Assembly (NCBI GenBank): GCA_960531495.1
Contig: OY482862.1
Span: 16,169,219-16,233,218 of the forward strand
Direction of reading: 5' to 3'
DNA length: 64,000 nt
DNA from: Zeus faber
Taxonomy: Eukaryota; Chordata; Actinopteri; Zeiformes; Zeidae
Both the position numbers and the translations under genes were made by a program. The notes under the pieces are model-generated. The model had not been told where the DNA came from. It saw nothing but the letters and a program-made list of their open reading frames with translations, and made no database searches. The number at the start of each line of letters is the position of its first letter. The stretch's first letter is position 1. Shown here in pieces: positions 1-10,549 of the stretch.

Positions 1-1329
1 ATAAATAAATGGTCGCATTCTGGAGCCCTGTCTCTCAAGTTATTTGGTTCTGTATTTTTTGCAGTAAATCATTCATAAATCCTATTAATTTTCTCTTGAA
101 ACCTGACCCCAAAACCCATGGCTGACAAACAAGGTTATGGTCAATTTTTTAAACATTAGTGTCATATGTCTTAAAGACGTGGTGCGCACGACGCCGGACA
201 AACAGCAAAGCTGTGACGCCGTTGAGTCGCTCGTTTCACAGAACGTCCCATCAACTGCAGGAACATGCTCCAACGTAAGTGACTGTCATTTCCACTCGCA
301 GGAGAGTGGAGACGCTCACACTGACATCGTATGGACCAGGATGGTACAAACCTTCCGCCATATCACGTTATCGACCTGTGTTCTACGACACGCTGCCGAT
401 CGCCCGTTTCTGTTGCATAATTGAAGCAGACCAACAGCAGCAGACTCACGCCCCGAGATCATGTTACGGCTCCTTGTTGCTTTTGTCCAAAATCACAAGC
501 GGGTAATAATGTAGAGATAAACCACCACCTTTACGTGTAAAACAGCGGATTAGCTGAAATTATTATGTGTGACATCAAACGTGTGTTTTGCTCTTGTTAG
601 TGATCTCATGACAATCAAACATTGCAAGGATGTGCTGCAAGGTCTGATATGCTGAAAAATGTATTTGTATTTAAAAGTGTAAATATGTGGAAGTGGAAAA
701 AAGGAACATGCAGGTGTTTATGAAAAGGGAAGGGATAATGAGTATCTAAACTAGATTCTTACTTTAGCTGGTTAAATGGAAATTAACTGTTAATTACCTC
801 AACAGATGATAAAATTAATTGGATATTACTGAAGGGAAAAAGGTCACTTAAAAACCAGAGAGAAAAAAAAACAAAACAATCTTTGTAAAATGGGGTTGAG
901 ATTAAAAGAGAGAGGCCTCTGTCTGCCGATTAAAAGGTGCACGAAGTGCAAAGAGTTCCTCACCGGGAAATGGGGACACCTTCAGCAAGAGGGTTCTCAA
1001 GGGCCTCGATCAGAAAATCAATGGAAGACAAGACCAATGAGTTACTCCAAAACCATCCCACTCGCAGGCTCCTTTATTCAGATTGAACACAGTCGAAATT
1101 GAAACCGCCGCTACATCACTGATAGACCTTCAGTTGTAGAAGAGCCAAACTAAACGGTGGAACAGCGACTGTGAGGTTAGGGGTCAGTTACTTCAGTTAG
1201 TTTGGATAGTCAGACTCAGGGTTTACATACAGATCATCTGTAGATTCATCCATACAGGCACAAGTTGCTAGATTTGTAATTATATTGTCATTTTATTCTC
1301 ATTTGTGATGTTCCGTTATACTGAAGTAC
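1..1329. other. Left-edge region without a recognised gene
   Basis: Mostly AT-rich unique sequence. Positions about 160-440 are locally GC-richer and show exon-like splice signals, but no family was recognised and the implied intron is impossibly short. Nothing else supportable is seen. Confidence 0.5.
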
Positions 1330-1407
1330 CTATCTATCTATCTATGTATCTATGTATCTATCTATCTATCTATCTATCTACCTATCTATCTGTCTGTCTG
1401 TCTGTCC

Positions 1408-1495
<88 letters not shown>

Positions 1496-1536
1496 GTCTG
1501 TCTGTCTATCCATCTATCTACCTGTCTGTCTATCTG

Positions 1537-1627
<91 letters not shown>

Positions 1628-1656
1628 GTCCGTCTGTCCATATATCTATCTATCTA

Positions 1657-1691
<35 letters not shown>

Positions 1692-1876
1692 GTTTATCTG
1701 TTTATCTGTCTGTCTACCTACCGGTCTGTCCATCTGTCTACCTACCTATCTGTCTATCTACCTACCTGTCTGTCTATCTACCTACTTACCTCTCTGCATG
1801 CCTGTCTACCTACTTACCTGTCTGCCTGTCTGTCTGTCTACCTTCCTATCCATCTATCCATCTATCCATCTATCCG
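1330..1876. repeat. TCTA/TCTG tetranucleotide satellite (GATA/GACA on the minus strand)
   Basis: About 550 bp of tetranucleotide units, mainly TCTA with interspersed TCTG and some CCTA near the right end. Read on the minus strand this is (GATA)n mixed with (GACA)n, the composition of Bkm-type satellites. It is open in two frames only because a 4-bp repeat without stops gives a repetitive peptide; it is not a gene. Confidence 0.97.
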
Positions 1877-2149
1877 TTTCCAGCCCATTACACGTAATAC
1901 ACAGTTAATAATACAAGTTCCAGTTCCATAACATTGTGGTAAATGTCAGTGGCGCATTACACGAGCCTGCGTGTTTCAAAGTCACAGCTGACATTGCAGT
2001 ATTGTAAGTATGCATTAAATAGCTCCGTGTTTTTGTGCTGATGGTGGAGCCGACGCACGGGGGTCATTTAGAACCAGCAGCAGCACAGTGTAAGCTAGGC
2101 TAGCAGTAGCAAGGTGCCTGGTCCTAGGTGATCCAGCGAGGCAGGGATG

Positions 2150-3370
2150 AAAGGTTCGATTCTCTTTCTTTGATTCGGTGCCTGGCGGGTCACTCGGTAA
2201 AGAAAAGAGTCGTCGGATTATCCGACCTCCTCGGGCCGTTTGATTCGGCGGGTGACAGATAAGGACTGCCGCTCGACGGTGAACGAGTCGCAAGAGCCCG
2301 ATCAAAATGCTTTCAAGATTATTTATTTTGGCAGAGAAGATGCAAAAGTGGGGACGACAACAGCGACTTTACTTCTGACAATAATCTATTGCGGTGGGAT
2401 TCAAAAGTGTAGTCGGGCGCGTTCAGAACGAATTGTGCAAATGATTTCCACATTGTTTGAGGTCCGTGTAAAATACGTTCGGTGTGCGAGTTGGAGATCC
2501 CCCCCCCCCCCCCCCCCCCCCAGTGAAGGAGCTTTTCGTTCGCAAATTGAACCTTGAAATCGAGGCCGCGTTTACCGAGTCAGTCGATCCCGGGTCGCCG
2601 AACCGATTCGTTCGCCGCGCGCGGCTCGTCCGCGGGTCTCGCATCGCTACGGCGAGGACGCGAAAATACAATGGGACGAGACGGGGGCTGACGGACGGAG
2701 CCCCCGCATCCGCCGCATCGCCCCTCAATTACAACGCGGCCCAGTCGAGTTGGTCGCTCGTATCGGACGTGTCACACAGACAAGGGAGCCTTACCACAGA
2801 CCGGGTGTCACGGGCATGTCTTCGGGGTTTGTTGGCGCAGGAAAATAACGGACGGTCCTCCGCTCCGCTCCGCTCCGCTCGAACGGCTCCGCGGATGATC
2901 GAACGGCTCCCAGTCAGTTGAACTTCACTTCCAGCACCATCTTTGAAACGTGTACGCTGGAAGCGGACGGAAAGTCATGATAAAAAAGTGCTGTGTTCGC
3001 AACCGGTGATGCTCCGCTCCGCTCCGCTCCTCCCTGCAGCAAGAAGGGCTCCGGGCTGGAGGGAAAGCCCGGACCGGAAGGCGGGGGGGGGGGGGGGTTG
3101 GGGGAGCGGGACTGCGGCTGTTCGGAAAACGCGGAGGGTGGATCTGTCGTGACGAAGCGGAGGATGATGATGATGAGGAGGAGGAGGAGGAGGAGGAGGA
3201 GGAGGAGGAGGAGGAGGAGGAGGAGAGTTCTGAGCGGCCCCAAACTATCGTCGTCGCCCTGTCCTTTACAAATACACTAGAAATGCAGTGGTTGTATGCG
3301 TCGTGAGTCAGGGATGACAACCGCGAAAAGCAACAGGGGGACGGATTTCTGACAAAGCCGTCAAAAGACG
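2150..3370. other. CpG-rich block with homopolymer and GGA tracts
   Basis: The region is strongly enriched in CG dinucleotides compared with the AT-rich DNA on both sides. It includes a poly-C run near 2500-2520, a poly-G run near 3083-3096 and a (GAG)n tract at about 3168-3225. Short ORFs on both strands have low-complexity or unrecognised products. It may be a CpG-island promoter of a neighbouring gene or of a non-coding RNA, but no exon or splice pair could be assigned. Confidence 0.45.
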
Positions 3371-4379
3371 CGTTTGGCGCTCCTGCTTCTTACCACGATA
3401 TATATTTAAAAAAAAAAAAAAAAAAATACCACTGCCATCTAGTGGGTATTTAGGAAGATTCAACATTATTTATTTGTCACATGTAGTGGTGTCGAACTCG
3501 GAGGATGTTGCAAAACAACAACACAGGAATAAAAATTCTAATAATCATCTAAACCAGAAAAAAATACAGCAAGAAAGCAAAAAAACAAAAAAAAAAAAGG
3601 AAAAAGATTATTTATCTATTTTAAGACGTAAAATTATAACATGAAATATAATTTCCCACCGTCTATTTGCTATTTTTGTGTGGAAAAAGTTTCACATTGA
3701 AATATTATCACTTTCAAAGATGTACTTGGATGTCTGCTATTTGGTTGAACAGGTGTTTCGCCATGTCAGGACGGTGGGGCTGCCTTTTTTATTTCGTGTT
3801 TTTGTTGTCAGTATTGTTTTAGAAATCGATATTGATGGTTAAAAATTACATTAAATAAATGAGCATATAGGCTCGTCCGATACGAGCTAATAAGTGCCAT
3901 GTGAGGCTCATTTTTAGGGCTCTCGTGAAGGTGAGAAGATGTGACTGTCGAAAAGTAGGAATACACCGAAAGACTAATGCTATGCTTATAAGTCACAAAT
4001 AATAAAAACCCAAATCAAAATTTAAATGTAGAAAATTCATCCCAGTACACAATCAGTGGGTACGAGTGAACCATGTTATATTAAGTGCAGTGCTGTGTTC
4101 TTGGTAGTGTCTGATGTGCTAGTTCTAGTATCTAAGACAAAAATAGTCTTCTGGGGTTTTTTCCCCATGGTATGATTTATGCTATATCGTCAAGAGATAA
4201 TAGACTAATAGACTGGGGAAAAAATATTATTTATTTTCTGTCATATACATTTAGAACATGACAAACAGGGGAAACATTAGAATCATGCTACTGTGATTAG
4301 TAGAACATGTTAGCTATAAAAGGTGCTCACAATTAAAACTTTCAAGTGAGAGCCAACCTACAGAGTTCCAGGGAGGCCC
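3371..4379. other. AT-rich intergenic sequence
   Basis: Unique, AT-rich DNA with poly-A runs near 3407-3425 and 3580-3600. No coding or repeat family was recognised. Confidence 0.5.
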
Positions 4380-5095
4380 AGGTCGGTGACAGAATTTCAG
4401 GTACTTCACAAAGCTGAAATTTATGATTTTATTCCAAAAGCTATTGTATCCAAGGTCAACAACCAAAGGCACATAACCTGGGTACAACCCAAAAATGCTG
4501 GACTCCTGAGCCATGGCAATATCAAATATGGTCTGATGAGTCATCTTGCACCATATTTCCTACATCCAGATTGGTTTACATTGGGAGAAAGCCAGCATAT
4601 CCCTTCAGTCCACAATCTCTGTTATCACCTGTTAAACATGGTGGGGGATGGGTAATGGTATAGACAGCCGTCTCGTAGGAATCAATGGCTTGAGTAATTG
4701 TTCTGCATGGCATATAATGGCCAAGGTCTATGAGGCCATTTTGCAATATCAGGCGCACTCCATTCAGCTTCCCTCATTAATGTCTCCGTGTTCCACGGTA
4801 ATAATGCCCACACACACACACACACGTCACTAAACAAATCCGAGAGCAGTTTCATGGACATGGGGGTGAAGTCAACCGTCAACCATGCTCACTGGATCTG
4901 AGCATCACTGACCCTTTATGCAGAATTCTGGGGTAGGTAGATGCCCACCTTTTCACAGTTCAGGACTTGAATGGCAGCATTCCTAGCAGGATTGCAGCTG
5001 TTCTGAAGGCAAAGGGTGACCCTACGCCTTATTAGGTCCTTGTTATTTATTGCCAGGTGATTCCATAATTTCGTCAACTCCCTGTAGGTGGATAT
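4380..5095 (+). pseudogene. Degenerate Tc1-like transposase remnant
   Basis: In the plus orientation, translated fragments in shifting frames match Tc1-family transposase order. A WSDESS motif carrying the first catalytic Asp lies near 4530-4547. It is followed by an FPTS-type segment, a KHGGGWVMV motif near 4636-4662 and, near 5000-5030, an AVLKAKG-like C-terminal peptide. Several stops and frame changes (for example the TAG just after the VMV motif) show it is dead. No terminal inverted repeats were found. It lies between the CpG-rich block and the cytochrome c promoter. Confidence 0.75.
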
Positions 5096-5099
5096 ATAG

Positions 5100-5101
5100 T
5101 A

Positions 5102-5146
<45 letters not shown>

Positions 5147-5172
5147 TATAATATATTATATATATAAATATA
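5100..5172. repeat. (TA)n microsatellite
   Basis: An uninterrupted AT-dinucleotide run followed by imperfect TA/TAA units, directly after the Tc1 remnant. Confidence 0.9.
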
Positions 5173-5487
5173 ATATTAATCAAAAGTAAGCCAAAACAAG
5201 AGGAACCAATGGATCAGAGATTGGATCTATGAAACTGTTGATTTTCAATTGTTTATTAATCAATGACTCATTAGGCCCATATCTACTGTAAAAAAGAACA
5301 ATACTTCTATACTTTTACTGAAGTAGAAATGTCGGTGTGGTACTTTCACTTCAACTAGAGGTTTGAGCCTTCGTGAGATATATTTTATTTTCCCCAAATC
5401 ATTACGCATAGTAACTGAGGGTTAATACTTTTTCAGACGCTAAAATATTTATATATGTTGTATTGTTGTTGTTTTTTGTTATGATTG

Positions 5488-5525
5488 TAATAATAATAAT
5501 AATAATATAATATTTAATAATATTA
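5488..5525. repeat. (TAA)n trinucleotide microsatellite
   Basis: Short run of AAT units in AT-rich DNA upstream of the cytochrome c promoter region. Confidence 0.8.
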
Positions 5526-5559
5526 AATCACTTTTAATTGATAACTCCCCCTATAGCTA

Positions 5560-5760
5560 CGTGTCAATGCAGCCGTTGCCACGGTTACTGCGTTTGAAAA
5601 TCACGTGCGCTCTCACCCTGGGAACGACGCGTCACTTCCTTCTACGTCATTAGGACACTCGGAACTTCCCGGCAGTGCAAGGTCGCGTCGGTGCCGGGCT
5701 CCACGGACGGCCAAGGTGATCGTTTCTTCGCCACTACAAGACAACAGGGGTGAGAACCGA
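5560..5760 (+). promoter_or_regulatory. Probable cytochrome c promoter and non-coding first exon
   Basis: A sharp change from AT-rich to GC/CpG-rich sequence occurs about 1.4 kb upstream of the cytochrome c start codon. It contains a TACGTCA CRE-like element at about 5643 and a good splice donor (GTGAG at 5750-5754) that could end a non-coding exon 1. Vertebrate somatic cytochrome c genes have a non-coding first exon, with the ATG a few bases into exon 2, which fits the 3' splice site at 7083-7084. The transcription start and the exact donor are inferred, not proven; an alternative donor lies near 5716. Confidence 0.5.
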
Positions 5761-6139
5761 TCCGCTGCGGTCGTCGACCACTCGCTTTCCTCGCCGCGGC
5801 CGGTCCCGGCAAGAAACGTGGTCCCAGATCCTGCCCATATCGGGTGTGATTCTGTGTAATTGGAAATGGAGGTTCGGTTCGTATCGGTTTGGTAATGTCG
5901 TTTTTGCTTAACCCGTTGTACAACCCCAGATATCTGCCCAGGCGACCCCCTGCCTCGTTCATTGAAACGAGGCGGTCGAGCTTATCGCGTAGACGCTGTG
6001 TACTCGCCGCGCCTTGGTAGTTGCGCAACTTCTTTTAGCCCCCCCCCCTGGCGGCTGTATGGGGTACAACCGCGTTACAAAAGCCGCCGTTCCGAGGGCC
6101 GCGTTCCTAGGACCTCGCCACCTGGCGAAGCGTAGCTTC
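5761..6139. other. GC-rich 5' part of cytochrome c intron 1
   Basis: CpG-rich unique sequence continuing the promoter block. No other feature is recognised. Confidence 0.4.
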
Positions 6140-6720
6140 AAAGGTTTATTCCACTCAAATTCTGCTTTCTGTCCAATTATTTAACGTTCTAAAGGTCTAT
6201 TCCACCCAAATACTACTTTCTGCCCCAATATTTATAGTTTTAAAGGTCTATTCCACCCAAATACACATTTTCACATGCCACTTTAATTGCACATATCTGT
6301 ACATGCATAGGCACATTCCCTCTATCTATTCCATTTCATTTCGTTTTATTTTTATTGTGTTTTATTCTACATATTTTTATCTTATTCTATAAGTATTCAA
6401 CTTACTGTACTACGTTTTAGGAGTCAGTTAGTCGGTCTATAAGAAAGGAATTCTTTACTTTTATTTCTCTTTTTCCTAGGACATATTGTGTTGCATTACA
6501 TTTCACTGCATATACGTATGAAAGTATGTATATGTATGTGACAAATAACAAATCTTGAATCTTGATCTCTTGATCTCTTGAAATACTACTTTCTGTCCAA
6601 ATATTTATAGTTCTAAAGGTCTATTCCACCCAAATACTACTTTCTGTCCAAGTACTTGTAGTTTTGAAGGTTGATTCCACCCAAATACTATTTTCTGTCT
6701 AATAACTTATAGTTGAAGGT
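6140..6720. repeat. 51-bp tandem repeat, interrupted
   Basis: Imperfect 51-bp units each containing ATTCCACCCAAATAC-like and TTTCTGTCC-like cores. Two units and the start of a third occupy 6140-6264; the rest of the third and about two more occupy 6581-6720. The array is split by a 316-bp insertion annotated separately. Confidence 0.85.
6265..6580 (+). mobile_element. Short insertion in the tandem array, probably a 5'-truncated non-LTR (LINE) tail
   Basis: The insert is flanked on both sides by AAATAC (6259-6264 and 6581-6586), consistent with a target-site duplication, although the hexamer is also part of the repeat unit. It ends in a GTATGTGACAAATAACAAAT-type segment followed by repeated ATCTTG/ATCTCTTG units. 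That is the kind of short-repeat 3' tail seen on fish CR1/L2/Rex-type LINEs. No ORF is present. The family assignment is inferred. Confidence 0.55.
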
Positions 6721-7084
6721 ACACGCTTAGAGATGATTGTGTTTATGTATGGGGTTAGAGATAGTGTGGGTGCTGCCATCTTGTCCATGTGCCCTAGAGA
6801 TGCGGTCCTTGGTTATCCTTGGCTGTCATGAAAAACTAGGGTCCTAGGACTGCAGTCCTGAAACTGCTCTTTCAAAAATCAATGCACTTTTTGTAGGTGT
6901 GTTTGGAAAACATGACTTGCATCACTAACTTGCAATGCAAGTTGCCATACTAACAAAACATTTCAATAATATACTAATTTACTTTTCCGCACTAATTTCT
7001 ATCAGTCACAATGTAAGTTAACATTTTGGAAATATGTTGAAACGTTTTATGTGTATATAAACTTTTTTTATTTTTTCCCCCCAG
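6721..7084. other. 3' part of cytochrome c intron 1
   Basis: Unique AT-rich intron sequence ending in a polypyrimidine tract and CAG at 7082-7084. No other feature is seen. Confidence 0.7.
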
Positions 7085-7095
7085 GAACAGTAACC

Positions 7096-7267
7096 ATGTC
7101 TGGAGATATTGCTAAGGGAAAGAAGGCCTTTGTCCAAAAGTGTGCCCAGTGCCATACTGTTGAAAAAGGTGGGAAGCATAAGGTCGGGCCAAACCTCTGG
7201 GGTCTATTTGGCCGCAAGACGGGACAGGCGGAAGGTTTTTCCTACACGGACGCCAACAAGAGTAAAG
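7096..7267 (+). CDS. cycs: cycs coding exon A (residues 1-57)
   Basis: Begins at the ATG 11 nt after the CAG acceptor (7082-7084) and ends at donor GT 7268-7269, in phase 1. It carries both haem-linking cysteines and the proximal histidine. Confidence 0.96.
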
Positions 7268-7521
7268 GTGAATGCAGTTAATATTTATATTGAAAGAAGT
7301 TATGCTGTGTGATGTGTGGCATCATCTTCAACCCCACATTATTTATTTATTTATTTTTTTTTTTTTTTCTGCCAGGTATTGTCTGGGAAGAAGAAACCCT
7401 GATGGTTTACCTGGAAAACCCCAAGAAGTATATTCCGGGAACAAAGATGATCTTTGCCGGCATCAAGAAGAAGAACGAGCGTACAGATCTTATAGCGTAT
7501 TTGAAGTCTGCAACTTCATAA
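7096..7521 (+). CDS. cycs: Cytochrome c, somatic-type (two coding exons, complete)
   Basis: Small soluble haem protein of the mitochondrial intermembrane space; it carries electrons from complex III to complex IV and triggers apoptosome assembly when released. Coding exons are 7096-7267 and 7376-7521, joined at a GT-AG intron that splits a glycine codon after residue 57. This gives 105 codons, the usual vertebrate length. Visible residues are the haem-attachment CAQCH (16-20), the GPNLWG segment, a conserved Trp in IVW (61) and the axial Met in GTKMIF (82). The start follows a splice acceptor by 11 nt, as in vertebrate CYCS. One extra residue (Ser2) precedes the usual GD, and the C terminus ends ATS, so length is unchanged while haem-ligand numbering shifts by one. 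The intact frame and a real intron argue against a processed pseudogene. Orthology to somatic CYCS versus the testis-type paralog is unresolved. Confidence 0.97.
7376..7521 (+). CDS. cycs: cycs coding exon B (residues 58-105)
   Basis: Acceptor AG at 7374-7375 after a long T tract; stop TAA at 7519-7521. It encodes the axial methionine and the C-terminal helix. The 108-bp intron before it is at the short end for fish genes. Confidence 0.96.
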
Positions 7522-7999
7522 TGGCATCTGTATCGACGTATTTTTTTGCCAGTTTTGTGTCTTCTTGATCAACTGCGCTCTTTGGAAACCCTTACATCGG
7601 TGCAGGGCTGAGATACTTCAAGTATCTTGATGCAGAACTGTGGGCCTTTTGGGGAGGGGGGGAGGGGGGGGCTGGCATGTTCACATGATTCTTCACAGCA
7701 TGTGTCTGCTTTTGCTACATTATGTTGGTGTAAATTATATCATCTGATTGTATCAAGTACCTTTTTATTTTTAAACTAAATTATTGAACTTTATACTGTC
7801 TTTTACAAAATGTCTTGAGTTAAAGCTGTGTAGAGTGTCTGTTAATGAAAAGGAACATCACAATTTTTTTTTTTTTTTGATCATCTGTTGCTGGTATGTT
7901 AATGTCATAATTCTTTGATCTCTTCCAAAATATGCCTTGACGGTTCTGCTCTGCTCCATGAGGTTGTCATATACCTTGATCTACCATGTTGATGGTTTG

Positions 8000-8005
8000 A
8001 ATAAA
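8000..8005 (+). terminator. Candidate poly(A) signal of cycs
   Basis: AATAAA about 480 nt after the cytochrome c stop codon, in AT-rich 3' untranslated sequence with T-rich stretches. Confidence 0.6.
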
Positions 8006-8025
8006 ACAGATTACAGTAAGATCTT

Positions 8026-9040
8026 GTGTTATCCATTTGCGAAATGAATATGGTGAAGCCTCACATTAAAATTGTATATATCTTTGTAAATTATACAGTA
8101 AAATGTTGAACCATACTTGTGAAATGTGGAAACAAATCATTAATATCAGATACCACAGCAAAATATTTTAACCAGCATTCTGTTGTCATATCAACTTTAC
8201 CATGACTGAATTACAACTCAATAATAGCAATAGGCAAACCAAACCTCCTACATATATGTATGTGTGTGTGAACTGTATGTCCGAGTGATACTTACAGGCC
8301 TGTCAACCTGACTGAATGGAGGTGTTCAAAAAGTATTCATTTGACATAAAACCATAAGTTTTAATAGGGCTGCCTTTAATTGTATGCATCAGATACAGTA
8401 CTGTGAAAGGCAACTTTGATTTGAAATATTGCGGAACATCGCCATCTAGCGGCCAAAGTGTTTAACTGCATTATTGCAACTGCAATATTTTCTGATAGAG
8501 CTAACGAGAGAAATGGCTTTATTTCCTTCCCCCAACGGGAAATAGTGTTGCCGCAGCAGGGCAACACTATTTGGAAGGGGGGGGGGGGGAATAATATATA
8601 AGAAAACAAGGGAAAAAAATAAATTTTCCAATAGAATACAGACCGAAAGAAAATCTTACAATAGTTTGAGAAACAACATTGGTATTACAAATAATCACAG
8701 CCATAATAATAATAATAATAATAATAATGATGATAAAAACAGCTTACATTGTGCTTCACATTTAACAAAAACACAGATAAATGACAATTTAAAAAAAGTA
8801 AAATGAAAAGTAAAATAATTAAAAGTGACGCAGATGGTAAAGAACATTTGTAGAACGTGGTAAAGATTCTTCTTCTCATTGAAGAAACCCACTGGAGCAG
8901 TGAGAAAATAGCATTGAAACCACTAATGATAATAATAATATTGTCTTGGCGATAACATGTTATTATAACCATTTCCACCTTGTTTGTTGTTGTTGTTGTT
9001 GTTTTTTTTTTTTTACCTTATTTTACCATCCAAGTGCCCA
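8026..9040. other. Intergenic region between cycs and pde11a
   Basis: AT-rich unique sequence with a poly-G run near 8578-8590, an (ATA)n run at about 8704-8728 and a (TTG)n/poly-T tract at about 8981-9015. No gene is recognised. Confidence 0.6.
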
Positions 9041-9471
9041 AACGGACTCTTGAGAAGACGCGCTCGTTGAGTGACGTGGGGCGCGTCAGCAGCGTCAAAC
9101 CAACCAGCGCCGACGTCATTTGCGCACAAGAACATCCCCACGACGGAGACGCTCAAGAGCGGCTCACTGTGAAATAGTGGAATGACTACTGTGCACCGTG
9201 CTTTCCAGGCGGTTTCACCCCGAAATGTTTTAGGGGATGTTTAGGTGAATATGCTGGCGCTCCGGCCGGCGGGGGGTCTCCGCCCGTGAAACCTGGCACC
9301 GTCGCGCCGGCTCCGGAGGACTTTCTCCCGGAATGTACGACCCGAGGAAGTTGCGCCGTCAGCGGATTCTCCGCTCCCATCCCCGATGAAGCGCCACCTC
9401 CGCCGCCCATTGCATCTCTTTGCGCGACTTGATGGCTTTGTTTCCCGCGGTGAGCGTCTGAAGAACACGAC
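9041..9471 (+). promoter_or_regulatory. pde11a promoter / 5' UTR CpG-rich region
   Basis: The sequence turns GC- and CpG-rich here and stays so through exon 1. Two CRE-like sites are visible: TGACGTGG at 9072-9079 and GACGTCAT at 9112-9119, each close to TGACGTCA. An in-frame TGA at 9451-9453 precedes the chosen start codon, so the protein cannot extend further upstream on this exon. A nine-codon upstream ORF lies at 9432-9461. Confidence 0.6.
9432..9461 (+). promoter_or_regulatory. Short upstream ORF in the pde11a leader
   Basis: ATG at 9432-9434 followed by eight codons and a TGA at 9459-9461, ending 10 nt before the pde11a start and in a different frame. Its context (GATG followed by G) is moderate. 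It could dampen translation if the transcript starts upstream of it; no functional proof is visible. Confidence 0.4.
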
Positions 9472-10335
9472 ATGGCCGCGTCGGGCATGGTCTTCTCCGA
9501 CGTGGAAAGTTTCCTGGACACGCACCCGGAGTTATTCGAGGACTACCTGAACAGGAAGGGCAGGCACAGCGTGGTGGTGGAGAAATGGCTCAAGAACCAC
9601 CGGGCGGGCAAAAGTCCTCCACCTCCTGCTGCTCCTCCGCCTCCTCCTCCTCCTCCTCCTCCCGAGCAGCGGGTCGTCAGCGCGTCTTCTGCCGCCGCCG
9701 CCGCCGCGGAGCCGGAGAGGAGCGGCGGAGCGGCCACGGCCAGCTGGGCCAGCCGGGGGGACGGGCTCCAGAGGAGAGCCTCCCAGAAGGAGCTCCGCAA
9801 GACCTTCGCCAGGTCCAAAGCCGTCAACGCCAACAGGACGTACGACGAGCAGGTGAACTCCCGGGCGCAGGAGCCGCTGAGCAGCATGCGGAGGAGAGCC
9901 CTGCTGCGGAAGGCCAGCTCCCTGCCCCCGACCACGGCGCACATCCTCAGCGCGCTGCTCGAGTCCCGGGTCAACATCCCCCAGTACCCGTCCACGGCCG
10001 TGGACTTCAAGTACTACCTCAAGGAGCACAACGAGAGGGAGTTCTTCCTGGTGCTGGTCAAAGACATCTCCAACGACCTGGACCTGACCAGCCTGAGCTA
10101 CAAGATCCTGGTGTTCGTGTGCATCATGGTGGACGCGGACCGCTGCTCCCTGTTCCTCGTGGAGGGCTCCGCCAACAAGAAGACGCTCGTGTCCAAGTTC
10201 TTTGACGTGCACGCGGGCATCACGGTGCTGCCGTCCAGGAGTAGCTCCGACGAGGTGCAGGTCCCGTGGGGCAAGGGGATCATCGGATACGTGGCCGAGC
10301 ACGGAGAGACGGTGAACATCCCCGACGCCTACCAG
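9472..10335 (+). CDS. pde11a: pde11a exon 1 (residues 1-288)
   Basis: Encodes the whole regulatory N terminus and most of GAF-A, ending at the motif NIPDAYQ with donor GTGCGT. A proline run (residues 49-64, with two alanines) is encoded by CCT/CCG-type repeats, and an alanine run (74-79) by GCC repeats. RRAS and RKAS sites lie at 101-104 and 146-149. The long antisense ORF over this exon is only a GC-rich shadow. Confidence 0.95.
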
Positions 10336-10502
10336 GTGCGTATGGGCGCTGTTTGGGAGAGTGCGCGCACGGACGCGTCCGTGCGCTTCGCGAGTGCGTG
10401 GGTCAGTCGACTGGACAACACGCCCCGACACTGTGTGCGGAAGCACGGAGCGCCGTGGGAATGTGGGTGAAAGCAATGTGATATGATGCACATGCACGCG
10501 CG

Positions 10503-10549
<47 letters not shown>

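Noticed and set aside
137-506. Exon-like segments in two overlapping plus-strand frames with a GTAAGT donor at 275 and a CGCAG acceptor at 297-301
   Set aside because: The implied intron is only 27 bp, neither peptide matches a family I recognise, and there is no partner exon in the window.
1305-1931. Long tandem-peptide ORFs (YLSIYLSI-type) at the left end
   Set aside because: They are translations of a stop-free tetranucleotide satellite.
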